Source of the DNA: Candidatus Aenigmatarchaeota archaeon
GTDB taxonomy: Archaea; Aenigmatarchaeota; Aenigmatarchaeia; PWEA01; JACQIF01
Length of the DNA stretch: 6,940 bases
Assembly (NCBI GenBank): GCA_016198635.1
Contig: JACQIF010000078.1
Coordinates: forward strand, 1 to 6,940
Direction of reading: 5' to 3'
Of this stretch, positions 1-5,700 are shown piece by piece. The notes beneath the pieces are model-generated. The model made no database searches. It was not told the origin of the DNA and saw only the letters and a program-made list of their open reading frames with translations. The stretch's first letter is position 1. Every line of letters begins with the position of its first letter. Both the position numbers and the translations under genes were made by a program.

Positions 1-1319
1 CTTCTGGAGACCTGCAGGCCCCTCTTCATCTCGTCCGCTGTTTCCTCCTTGGGACGGGCATCGTAAACAAGCGCCTCTTTCTTGGTAGCGATCTTCACGT
101 CTATCTCCGGCGCCTTTTCCGCATCCGAACGTTTCGCTGCCTCATCGAAGTTGATGCCAAGCTCCTTGTAAAGGCGCCGCACCTCTCCCACGAAACGGCG
201 GACGTACTCGGAAGTCAAAGCAATGTACCGCTCGCTAACGTCTTCGACGTGGCGTTCGTTCGCTTTCTGCTTCATGAACAGAACGCCTTCGAGCACGTCC
301 TCGTAGAACGGGCTGACGATGTTCGTCTCGACAAGGTGCTTCTTGAATGCACGCGGCAAGTCCTTCGCGTGCTCGGGCATCTTATTGACTGCCCTAAGCG
401 CGGCGATGGACGCCTTTACCATGACCTCGTACGCGCGCTGGATATCCGCACGCTTTCTCTGTATCTCAAGCTCGCGCAGTATGCGCTCGAACTCGGCCAC
501 GAACTCCTCGGACTTCTTTATGTGCTCATCGATCTTCGCGCTTTCGATGTCATTGATCTCGCGGTGCTCCACGGCCTTACGGAACTTAACGACGTCGTCC
601 AGATACCGCATATATTTTGGGTCAAGTATGCCCGGTTCGACAAGATACTTCTTCAGGTACTCGGCCGCGTGCATTGGGTGAGGGATGTCCTTACCCATGT
701 ACATCAATACTGCCTCTTCCGAACCGATAAGAGCGTAGTACAGATCTTCGGCGATGAGCCACATCTTGGCATTCTTGGCGCGCGAGATGCGCCGCGGCAC
801 GTCGCCCCAGCGACGCTGGGCGGCCTCGGGTGAGCCTGCAATTTCGCCCATCTCGAGAAGGCGTTTGTGCGTAAGGAAAAACCCTGTGTCGTAAGTGGGT
901 ATGCCATCCTTGAGCAGCTCGTAAGAAAGCGGCGTGAACGCGCGCACCATCTTGACGAACTCTGTTATCGTCCATACGGGCTGCGGCCCGAGGCGTTCGT
1001 CCATCTTTTTTGCAAGGTCGTAGACCCAGTCGTCCATTTCGTCCCGCAAAGCGTTCGTAAGCTTGTCGCGGGTGTCATCGACGAGTATTACGAAGTCGAT
1101 GTCGCTCTTCTTCTTGAACTCCCCACGGGCTGTCGAGCCCCAGACGACCACGGACTTTATCCACGGGCCCCACTTGTCCAGGATTTTCGCCGTGAACTTC
1201 TTGGCGAGGTCGATGCGCTCCTTGCGGTCGCGCTCGAACTTGCGTTCAGCCGCAGTCATCTTCTTCGGTCGTTCGGCAGGCGCAGCCTTGGCGTCCTTTT
1301 TCACGGTCTTGTTAACCAT
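1..1319 (-). CDS. Nucleotidyltransferase (MNT, pol-beta fold) fused to tandem HEPN-like domains; 3' end beyond window
   Basis: The frame is open from the ATG at 1319 to the left edge, giving 439 codons with no stop, so the C-terminus is missing. Residues 20-128 are a polymerase-beta-type nucleotidyltransferase: the strand VVVWGSTARG (57-66) carries the G61-S62 signature, and D73-I-D75 supplies the two metal-binding aspartates; E120 could be the third acid. Residues about 179-286 form a helical HEPN-like domain containing R247-K-A-V-E-H252, the RX4H motif of HEPN ribonucleases. Residues 297-389 repeat the same fold at an ungapped offset of 103 residues but lack RX4H. In known HEPN/MNT toxin-antitoxin pairs two separate proteins are used, and the MNT nucleotidylates a tyrosine in RX4HXY; here the motif reads HRE, with no tyrosine. 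The ATG lies in CATATG with a weak GTGG ribosome site about six bases upstream and its own TATA box. The nucleotidyltransferase call is firm, the HEPN call good, and the target unknown. Confidence 0.9.
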   Translation of the reverse strand, partial: MVNKTVKKDAKAAPAERPKKMTAAERKFERDRKERIDLAKKFTAKILDKWGPWIKSVVVWGSTARGEFKKKSDIDFVILVDDTRDKLTNALRDEMDDWVYDLAKKMDERLGPQPVWTITEFVKMVRAFTPLSYELLKDGIPTYDTGFFLTHKRLLEMGEIAGSPEAAQRRWGDVPRRISRAKNAKMWLIAEDLYYALIGSEEAVLMYMGKDIPHPMHAAEYLKKYLVEPGILDPKYMRYLDDVVKFRKAVEHREINDIESAKIDEHIKKSEEFVAEFERILRELEIQRKRADIQRAYEVMVKASIAALRAVNKMPEHAKDLPRAFKKHLVETNIVSPFYEDVLEGVLFMKQKANERHVEDVSERYIALTSEYVRRFVGEVRRLYKELGINFDEAAKRSDAEKAPEIDVKIATKKEALVYDARPKEETADEMKRGLQVSR

Positions 1320-1359
1320 ATGTAACCACTTAAAAGTTACTACAATTTATGCACTCTTC

Positions 1360-1367
1360 TATATAAA
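1360..1367 (-). promoter_or_regulatory. TATA box of the nucleotidyltransferase-HEPN gene
   Basis: The minus strand reads TTTATATA here, preceded by the purine-rich GAAAGG, a plausible TFB recognition element. Its centre is about 45 bases before the ATG at 1319. With the usual archaeal spacing of some 26 bases to the transcription start, the leader would be about 15-20 bases, enough to hold the GTGG ribosome-site candidate at 1326-1329. The gene therefore probably has its own promoter and is not part of the preceding operon. Confidence 0.65.
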
Positions 1368-1386
1368 CCTTTCTATGGGAGGAAGC

Positions 1387-1405
1387 AATAAAAACCCGAT
1401 ACGGG
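1387..1405 (-). terminator. Hairpin plus T-run terminator of the coiled-coil/barrel operon
   Basis: On the minus strand CCCG-TAT-CGGG (1405-1395) forms a four-base-pair GC stem and is followed at once by TTTTTATT (1394-1387). The position, after the operon's 3' stem-loop region and just before the next gene's TATA box, suits a transcription terminator. The stem is short; in archaea the T-run alone may suffice. Confidence 0.5.
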
Positions 1406-1461
1406 AATTAATACGATTCGACGAATCTAGCGATACTCAATGAAGCATAGCTTTCCAGCGT

Positions 1462-1485
1462 CTTCGAACGCCGTAGCGTTCGAAG
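1462..1485 (-). other. Perfect 10-base-pair stem-loop
   Basis: CTTCGAACGC (1462-1471) and GCGTTCGAAG (1476-1485) are exact reverse complements around a four-base loop. It lies about 30 bases beyond the stop codon of the barrel gene. No T-run follows it on either strand, so it is not a classical intrinsic terminator; an RNA 3'-end structure or a protein-binding palindrome are the alternatives. Confidence 0.75.
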
Positions 1486-1506
1486 TTTTCGAGAAGTACT
1501 CGAAAA
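1486..1506 (-). other. Perfect 8-base-pair stem-loop adjoining the first
   Basis: TTTTCGAG (1486-1493) and CTCGAAAA (1499-1506) are exact reverse complements around a five-base loop. It directly abuts the stem-loop at 1462-1485 with no spacer, so the two would stack in an RNA. It begins eight bases after the stop codon of the barrel gene. Confidence 0.7.
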
Positions 1507-1514
1507 TCCCGCTT

Positions 1515-3341
1515 TCAGCGGTACTCTTCCTTGGCCCACTGCTCTAACTTGCCTTTCTTCTTCAGCTCGCCCGAGAACCAGCCCCATGCCAGTTCGGGGA
1601 ACTCCAGCGTGCCTTCAAGGGGCTTGAATGTGTTGCGCTCCATGATGCGTTTTTCCAGCTCGATTTCAGCCGGGCCGACGCCGAAGAACTCCGGCGGCAG
1701 ATCGTCCGGAGCGATGTCAGACTCAAGCATCTTCGCTATCATCTTCAGCGCAGGCACGCTCTCCAGCCACCGCTCCTCTGGCTTGCGGCCGCCGCCCCAC
1801 TCGTACATCAAGTAAGCGCGCTTGAGGCCGCGCTTGCGGACCTCCCACAGGAGCTTGTAGAGGAATATGTCGCCACGCTCGACTGGGTGCTGCAGGTGGT
1901 TGACGTTCGGGTGCGAGTTCACGTCAAAATTCAGCACCCACTCGCCTATGTCGTTGGGGAACTTCTCCACCTCCTTCCACACGTCATAGCCCTGCATGGC
2001 GATATGCTCGAAGTCTATCGACATCCTCAAGTACGGGCTGCCGATCGCACGCACGACGTGGTAGATGTTCGTCGGGTGCATCAGCCTGTGCTGGAGCTGG
2101 CCCTTATAATTCCCGCCACGGGCATCGGGGTTCTCGAGAACGAATATGACGTTGTCCTTTTCCATGTTTTCCAAGTGTTTTTGGAAGTGGCCGCGCACGT
2201 ACGCGCCCGAAACGGCATCAACGAGTTTTATCAGGTCGTCCTGCTTGTCGGACTTGACGAGCTGCCCGGGGGTCGTGTCACCGCATATCGACCTCCATAT
2301 GGGATCGCGCTTCTTGTACATCGACCATGCGACGATGTTGTAAGTGAACCACTCTGTGATGCGGCTGTCGAAGGTGCGCAGCAGGTCTTTTGTGAGATCG
2401 TCTTGGTAAGCTTTAATTTTGTCTGTATCTGACTTTGCATTCAGCTCGCCCATCTTCTTGTTATACTCCTCATCTTTGAGACGTTCTGCAATGGCCCACT
2501 TCTCGTGGAAATACCGAACCACTTGGTAGATCTGTATATTGCGAGTTTCCTCTTCGACGTACCATCGTTGTGCTTCCTTCGTCTGCTCGAAGAGTTCCTT
2601 GATATCCTTGCCATCCGGGTCGACATGCAGTTCATACGCACGGGAAATCGCAGGCCGTAGAGCAGGCGTCTCGTACACGGACGCATGGACGTTCACGTAA
2701 ACGGCATTGATGTCTTTGGCGAACTTGATGTACGCTTTCAGCGACTTCTCCACGTACTCCCAATGCGTTTTCTCGGAAACTGTGAGGTCTATCGTGAGGT
2801 CCGCGTGTATCGCCCACTTCATGCCCTGTGCGTCCGCTAACGCTTTCAAATCGTCCTTGTCTTTCGGCGTGAGGTGGTTGTGGCTCTCGACGTCGAGGCG
2901 CATCACGTCACATCCCTTGCCTATCGAGTTCATCGCTTCCTCGACGAGCGTGGCACGATCGATCGATGGAAGACCGGACGTAACGCCTACTTCGAACGTG
3001 CGCGGCTCCAGATACTCCCACGGCTTCCGCCGTACAGGCGAAGCGGGCAGAACACTCTCTATCCTCTTCTTAATGCCGAGAAAGCCGGATACTATTTTCG
3101 GCTGTGGGCGCTTTATGCCCAGCTCGCGACGCAGGTCCTTTACGACGTTATTGCCGAAGACAGCCTTCCCGTCGATGTAGACTATCGGGAAGTCGCCGCC
3201 TTTCGCTCCTGAAAGCGCCTCTTTCTTTAAAGACGGGTATCTGTCGATGTCGTACTCCGTGAAACCGATGCCGTTGGCCCTCAGCAGCGCCCGTATCTCT
3301 GCCGAAGCTTCGCCGCTCCTTGAGTAAAGGCGTACGACCAT
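1515..3341 (-). CDS. Cysteine-less glutaredoxin-like domain fused to an endonuclease IV/xylose-isomerase-like TIM barrel
   Basis: This 608-residue protein opens with a thioredoxin fold (1-76) aligning with glutaredoxin, including FP at the cis-proline site (51-52), but the CPYC position reads E11-A-S-A14, so it cannot do dithiol chemistry. Residues 114-540 fit an eight-stranded barrel. Putative metal ligands fall where E. coli endonuclease IV has them: H179 (H69), H219 (H109), E403 in LENPD (E145), D443 and H446 in SIDFEH followed by GYD (D179, H182), H482/H485 (D229/H231 area) and E514 (E261). The H216 equivalent is unclear; H477 is a candidate. A mostly helical insertion of roughly 150 residues separates strands 4 and 5 (about 240-395). 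The tail (550-608) is helical and charged. The ATG lies two bases after the stop of the upstream coiled-coil gene, so the two are probably translated together. An AP endonuclease or sugar isomerase activity is possible; the real substrate is unknown. Confidence 0.93.
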   Translation of the reverse strand: MVVRLYSRSGEASAEIRALLRANGIGFTEYDIDRYPSLKKEALSGAKGGDFPIVYIDGKAVFGNNVVKDLRRELGIKRPQPKIVSGFLGIKKRIESVLPASPVRRKPWEYLEPRTFEVGVTSGLPSIDRATLVEEAMNSIGKGCDVMRLDVESHNHLTPKDKDDLKALADAQGMKWAIHADLTIDLTVSEKTHWEYVEKSLKAYIKFAKDINAVYVNVHASVYETPALRPAISRAYELHVDPDGKDIKELFEQTKEAQRWYVEEETRNIQIYQVVRYFHEKWAIAERLKDEEYNKKMGELNAKSDTDKIKAYQDDLTKDLLRTFDSRITEWFTYNIVAWSMYKKRDPIWRSICGDTTPGQLVKSDKQDDLIKLVDAVSGAYVRGHFQKHLENMEKDNVIFVLENPDARGGNYKGQLQHRLMHPTNIYHVVRAIGSPYLRMSIDFEHIAMQGYDVWKEVEKFPNDIGEWVLNFDVNSHPNVNHLQHPVERGDIFLYKLLWEVRKRGLKRAYLMYEWGGGRKPEERWLESVPALKMIAKMLESDIAPDDLPPEFFGVGPAEIELEKRIMERNTFKPLEGTLEFPELAWGWFSGELKKKGKLEQWAKEEYR

Positions 3342-3343
3342 CG

Positions 3344-4570
3344 CTACCTTCCCTCGGTTGGCATTCTCTGCAGCTTCAGTGCGCCCGCGGACTCCTTGAT
3401 GGCGTCGTATAACTCTATGACCTGTTCCTTGACCACCCGCTTCATGATGGATTCAGGTTCGCCGACCTTCGGGACGACGTACTGGGCTGAGGCGCTGAGC
3501 GTTTTCTTGAGCTTCTCGAGTGTCGACTCTTCCCTCCTTGATTTTTCAGATGGTTGCGCCAACTCGCGCGTGCCGCGGAACTCCTCGAGGCTGCGCAGAA
3601 TCGCGTCTTCCATGGCCTTTATCTCCTTCTTCTTGGCTTCGATCTCCTGCCAGCTCTTGAGATGACCTTCTATCGTGACGAGCATGTCTTCGATCTCCTT
3701 CCCTTTGATGATGACCTGCCTGCGCTTTATCTTGATGTCGAAGTAGACGTAATAATCAAACTTTTCAACCTCGCGGCCTTCATGGTACTCCCGGCGGTCC
3801 GGGTACATCTGCTTTCCCGGAAGCTTGGCGCCGCGCCATGCGGCGAGATCTACGCCTGCGACGCTTGTTAAAAATCCTTCTATGAGCGTGGGGTCTGAAA
3901 AGACGTCGGTTGGATGCTCTTCGGAGGTGCGTATCTTGTGTATCGCCTCGAGGTACGGTCGTATGGAATCCTTGTAGTTGTCTAGGCTCGCTTGACGCGA
4001 GTTTATCTCCTCGCGGAGCACGCGCACGCGGTCCTCGACGCCCTGCGCGAACGTCGAACGCCACTGCTGAAAGAGCTTCCACTTTATCTTCAGCAGGCTC
4101 TTCTCCGATTTCGATATCTTTAAGTCTTCGATGTCGCGCTCGCTCTTGATGCGGAAAAAGTCCACGACTATACTGGGGAAGCGCCCGGCCTGCGCCAGCT
4201 TGAGCATGCTGTTCGGCGTCTGCTGGTCTATGAAGTCTATGTAGTCCGATTTCAGCACATCGAGATCGTTCTTCTTGTGGTGTTCTAGTGCGCTTTCAAA
4301 CTTCCGCAGGTCGTGTTTTAAGAGCTCGACGTCCCGGCGGAGATCGCCTATGTTTATCATCACTTGGGCGAGACGTTGCTCGATGGCCTGGCGCCTCTGG
4401 GCAACTTCGGCGTGCTGCGCCGTCTTTGGGTTGATATAGAGCCAGTCGTTGGTCTTCTTGAAGTCGTACTTGTTCTTGTCGAGCCAGCCGAGCATGTCGA
4501 AGTACACATTGGTGGGGAAGCCAAGCTCGGAGGTAATTTCGAACTTTTTGGTCATAAGAGGCTTGGCCAT
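3344..4570 (-). CDS. Large coiled-coil protein of unknown function, partner of the barrel protein
   Basis: I do not recognise a characterised family. From the ATG at 4570 it has 408 residues, no membrane segment and no signal peptide, so it is probably cytoplasmic. Using numbering from the upstream GTG (4579), residues 15-50 are a small aromatic-rich region, 56-115 and 148-215 are long charged helices with coiled-coil character, 225-290 is a shorter region with a likely beta segment (FDYYVYFDIKIKRRQVI, 274-290), and 293-335 and 350-400 are again charged helices. There is no cysteine and no obvious ATP-binding or catalytic motif. It has its own TATA box and is the first gene of a two-gene operon, ending two bases before the barrel gene; a scaffold or regulatory partner of that protein is the natural guess. 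The ATG is preferred because GTGA lies five bases before it, but the in-frame GTG at 4579 could start a leaderless message. Confidence 0.93.
   Translation of the reverse strand: MAKPLMTKKFEITSELGFPTNVYFDMLGWLDKNKYDFKKTNDWLYINPKTAQHAEVAQRRQAIEQRLAQVMINIGDLRRDVELLKHDLRKFESALEHHKKNDLDVLKSDYIDFIDQQTPNSMLKLAQAGRFPSIVVDFFRIKSERDIEDLKISKSEKSLLKIKWKLFQQWRSTFAQGVEDRVRVLREEINSRQASLDNYKDSIRPYLEAIHKIRTSEEHPTDVFSDPTLIEGFLTSVAGVDLAAWRGAKLPGKQMYPDRREYHEGREVEKFDYYVYFDIKIKRRQVIIKGKEIEDMLVTIEGHLKSWQEIEAKKKEIKAMEDAILRSLEEFRGTRELAQPSEKSRREESTLEKLKKTLSASAQYVVPKVGEPESIMKRVVKEQVIELYDAIKESAGALKLQRMPTEGR
3347..3353 (-). promoter_or_regulatory. Ribosome-binding site of the barrel gene, inside the upstream gene
   Basis: The minus strand reads GGGAAGG five bases before the ATG at 3341. 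It sits within the last codons of the coiled-coil gene, whose stop (3346-3344) lies between it and the start, an arrangement that suits translational coupling. Confidence 0.45.
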
Positions 4571-4575
4571 ATGCG

Positions 4576-4579
4576 TCAC
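4576..4579 (-). promoter_or_regulatory. GTGA ribosome site or alternative GTG start of the coiled-coil gene
   Basis: GTGA on the minus strand stands five bases before the ATG at 4570 and can pair with the UCAC of an archaeal 16S tail. The same GTG is in frame and about 26 bases after the TATA centre, so it could itself be the first codon of a leaderless message, adding three residues. Confidence 0.45.
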
Positions 4580-4601
4580 TGCTATGAGGTATGCACGGAG
4601 T

Positions 4602-4609
4602 AATTTAAA
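4602..4609 (-). promoter_or_regulatory. TATA box of the coiled-coil/barrel operon
   Basis: The minus strand reads TTTAAATT. Its centre is about 26 bases before the GTG at 4579 and 35 before the ATG at 4570, which predicts a very short leader or none. It lies in the 81-base gap after the membrane operon, just beyond that operon's T-run. Confidence 0.6.
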
Positions 4610-4613
4610 GGTG

Positions 4614-4619
4614 AAAAAA
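4614..4619 (-). terminator. T-run after the membrane operon
   Basis: Six consecutive T on the minus strand, about 32 bases after the stop codon at 4652. A weak GAAA/TTTC inverted repeat (4632-4644) precedes it. Archaeal RNA polymerase can terminate on T-runs without a strong hairpin, and the site directly precedes the next TATA box. Confidence 0.4.
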
Positions 4620-4651
4620 TCGACGCTCTTAGAAATACAGTTTCCAGACGC

Positions 4652-5149
4652 TTAGCCGCCCTTCTTCTCGCCTGCTATCCACCAGACGCCCAAGGCCATT
4701 ATTACGAGGAAGAACGCCAGTCCCAGACCGCCGCCAAGCCGCACGTTCTCCAGTCCTATCAGCTTCGGCCCTCCTGCGGACACGAAGATTATCAGGGCTA
4801 TCATGATGAAGACGACGCCTGTGAGCTTCGGGTGCGAAACCCAGACATGTTCCTTCTTGGCCTGTGTGAGACCAGTAGACTCTGCCATCACCAGAAGCGC
4901 CAGAACCGTAGCAACGATTACCATCAGTCCCAAGGACAGCCCTTCCAAAAATGGGGAAAGGGTCTTTCCGAGAGGCAGCACGAGGAACCCGGCAAGTATC
5001 GCGATGAGGCTGCGCACGCTCTTGTCTTTCGGAACACTGACGTGCTCGAGGATTCCGTAGACTATCGCTATCGCGAGCAGGAACGGTATCAAATAGGCGA
5101 ATATCCCTGCGTCTGTTAGCGCCTTTATCCCGGTTTCGATTGTTGCCAT
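4652..5149 (-). CDS. Five-helix membrane protein, paralogue of its upstream neighbour
   Basis: Not a recognised family. The 165-residue protein from the ATG at 5149 has five hydrophobic segments; numbering from the GTG at 5158 they are about 19-39, 48-64, 72-93, 112-128 and 142-162. Between helices 1 and 2 it carries VYGIL, a short polar loop, then KDKSVRSLIAI, which matches VYGIL...KNNSVNTLMAV in the adjacent upstream gene; helix number and spacing also match, so the two are probably ancient duplicates. The tail ends in the basic GEKKGG. ATG is chosen because GTGAG lies just before it, while the GTG at 5158 has no ribosome site; a leaderless GTG start is possible. It closes a three-gene membrane operon and lies 29 bases from its paralogue. 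Pore, holin-like or secretion-subunit roles are all conceivable; none is shown. Confidence 0.9.
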   Translation of the reverse strand: MATIETGIKALTDAGIFAYLIPFLLAIAIVYGILEHVSVPKDKSVRSLIAILAGFLVLPLGKTLSPFLEGLSLGLMVIVATVLALLVMAESTGLTQAKKEHVWVSHPKLTGVVFIMIALIIFVSAGGPKLIGLENVRLGGGLGLAFFLVIMALGVWWIAGEKKGG

Positions 5150-5154
5150 AAGAC

Positions 5155-5158
5155 TCAC
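5155..5158 (-). promoter_or_regulatory. GTGA ribosome site or alternative GTG start of the second five-helix protein
   Basis: GTGAG on the minus strand is placed just as in the coiled-coil gene: GTG, two codons, then ATG in frame. It either pairs with the 16S tail to direct the ATG at 5149 or is itself a start codon. Confidence 0.4.
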
Positions 5159-5178
5159 TTCGATTAGTGCAGGAAAGG

Positions 5179-5186
5179 TATATTAA
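5179..5186 (-). promoter_or_regulatory. Possible internal TATA box before the second five-helix gene
   Basis: The minus strand reads TTAATATA in the 29-base gap between the two paralogues, centred about 25 bases before the GTG at 5158 and 33 before the ATG at 5149. It could give the last gene separate transcription, but A/T-rich octamers also occur by chance. Confidence 0.3.
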
Positions 5187-5187
5187 C

Positions 5188-5700
5188 TCATTTACCGGCT
5201 GGCTTGCCATGGTATGCATAAAAGAACATCTGGAGGATGAAAAGGAGTCCCAGGATAGTTAGGGCGTTCTTAGTGCCTATCACAGGCACGTCTATGTTGC
5301 CAAGAACTCCAAAACCGAATGTTATCAGAACCAGAAGGACGAGGCCCCCGAATATGATGGCCTTGTCGGGTTCATTCTTCGCTGTTTCCCTGGCCTTGAA
5401 GCCCCTAAGACCGAATGCCTCTAGCAGGAACGCTACTATGAACAACCCGATGAAAATCCATACGAGAGTCACGAAGTTGCTTTCGAAGAAGATTATGAAT
5501 CCGCGATTGCCTGCGGCGGCGAAGGCGAATATTACAGCCATCAGTGTGTTGACTGAGTTATTCTTGAAGATCCCGCCTCCCTTGCCTGTGGTTGTCAGTA
5601 TGCCGTAAACGGCCGCAAATACAAAGAAGAAGGCGAGCCACGAGGTTGGTACGTTTGGAATACCTGTCTGGGCGAACATTATGTTGAACGCAAGTACCAC
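5188..5700 (-). CDS. Five-helix membrane protein, paralogue of its downstream neighbour
   Basis: Unrecognised family; 170 residues from the GTG at 5700. Hydrophobic segments lie at about 20-36, 48-63, 75-97, 114-133 and 145-162. The helix 1-2 region (VYGIL at 31-35, then a Gly-rich loop and KNNSVNTLMAV at 46-56) matches the next gene. The polar loop at 98-113 (FKARETAKNEPDK) is charged and probably cytoplasmic; the C-terminus is short and basic (HGKPAGK). There is no cysteine and no obvious catalytic motif. The GTG start directly abuts the TAG stop of the preceding gene, so the two are likely coupled. A second in-frame start is ATG at 5679 (163 residues); AGGTGGT at 5702-5696 would be its ribosome site, but 16 bases away is rather far. 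The start is therefore uncertain, the gene itself is not. Confidence 0.9.
   Translation of the reverse strand: MVLAFNIMFAQTGIPNVPTSWLAFFFVFAAVYGILTTTGKGGGIFKNNSVNTLMAVIFAFAAAGNRGFIIFFESNFVTLVWIFIGLFIVAFLLEAFGLRGFKARETAKNEPDKAIIFGGLVLLVLITFGFGVLGNIDVPVIGTKNALTILGLLFILQMFFYAYHGKPAGK

Larger units (their letters stand above)
1406..1514 (-). other. Structured 3' untranslated region of the barrel gene (possible small RNA)
   Basis: This is the span between the stop codon at 1515 and the terminator. It has no open frame of note but holds at least three further inverted repeats: GATTCG-T-CGAATC on the minus strand (1415-1427), a short AAGC/GCTT pair (1443-1453), and the two strong stem-loops listed separately at 1462-1485 and 1486-1506. 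Such a series is denser than expected by chance and suggests a folded RNA tail, either protecting the transcript or serving as a processed small RNA. No known RNA family is recognised. Confidence 0.4.

Noticed and set aside
249..833. Plus-strand open frame of 194 codons
   Set aside because: It lies wholly inside the nucleotidyltransferase-HEPN gene on the opposite strand, has no ribosome site and encodes no recognisable domain, whereas the minus-strand frame carries clear motifs.
867..1443. Plus-strand open frames overlapping the start of the nucleotidyltransferase gene
   Set aside because: They are antisense to its conserved GS...DID region and run through the A/T-rich promoter; they are read as shadows.
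1462..1506. Intrinsic terminator made by the two strong hairpins
   Set aside because: Neither is followed by a T-run on the minus strand; the short hairpin at 1395-1405 with TTTTTATT is the better terminator.
1462..1506. CRISPR or mobile-element terminal repeats
   Set aside because: The hairpins are not repeated at regular spacing, no cas gene or transposase is present, and no second copy is apparent in the window.
1887..2432. Plus-strand open frame of 181 codons
   Set aside because: It is antisense to the barrel core with its conserved metal-ligand motifs and has no plausible domain of its own.
2707..3212. Two plus-strand open frames opposite the glutaredoxin-like/barrel junction
   Set aside because: They are low-plausibility sequences rich in Ser and Arg, typical of antisense reading of a GC-moderate gene.
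4629..5219. Minus-strand open frame of 196 codons overlapping the second five-helix protein
   Set aside because: It covers the same bases in another frame, is Arg-rich and hydrophilic with no domain, while the competing frame encodes a regular five-helix membrane protein.
5677..5679. ATG at 5679 as the definite start of the first five-helix protein
   Set aside because: AGGTGGT lies 16 bases away, longer than usual; the GTG abutting the previous stop is retained, with the ATG as the alternative.
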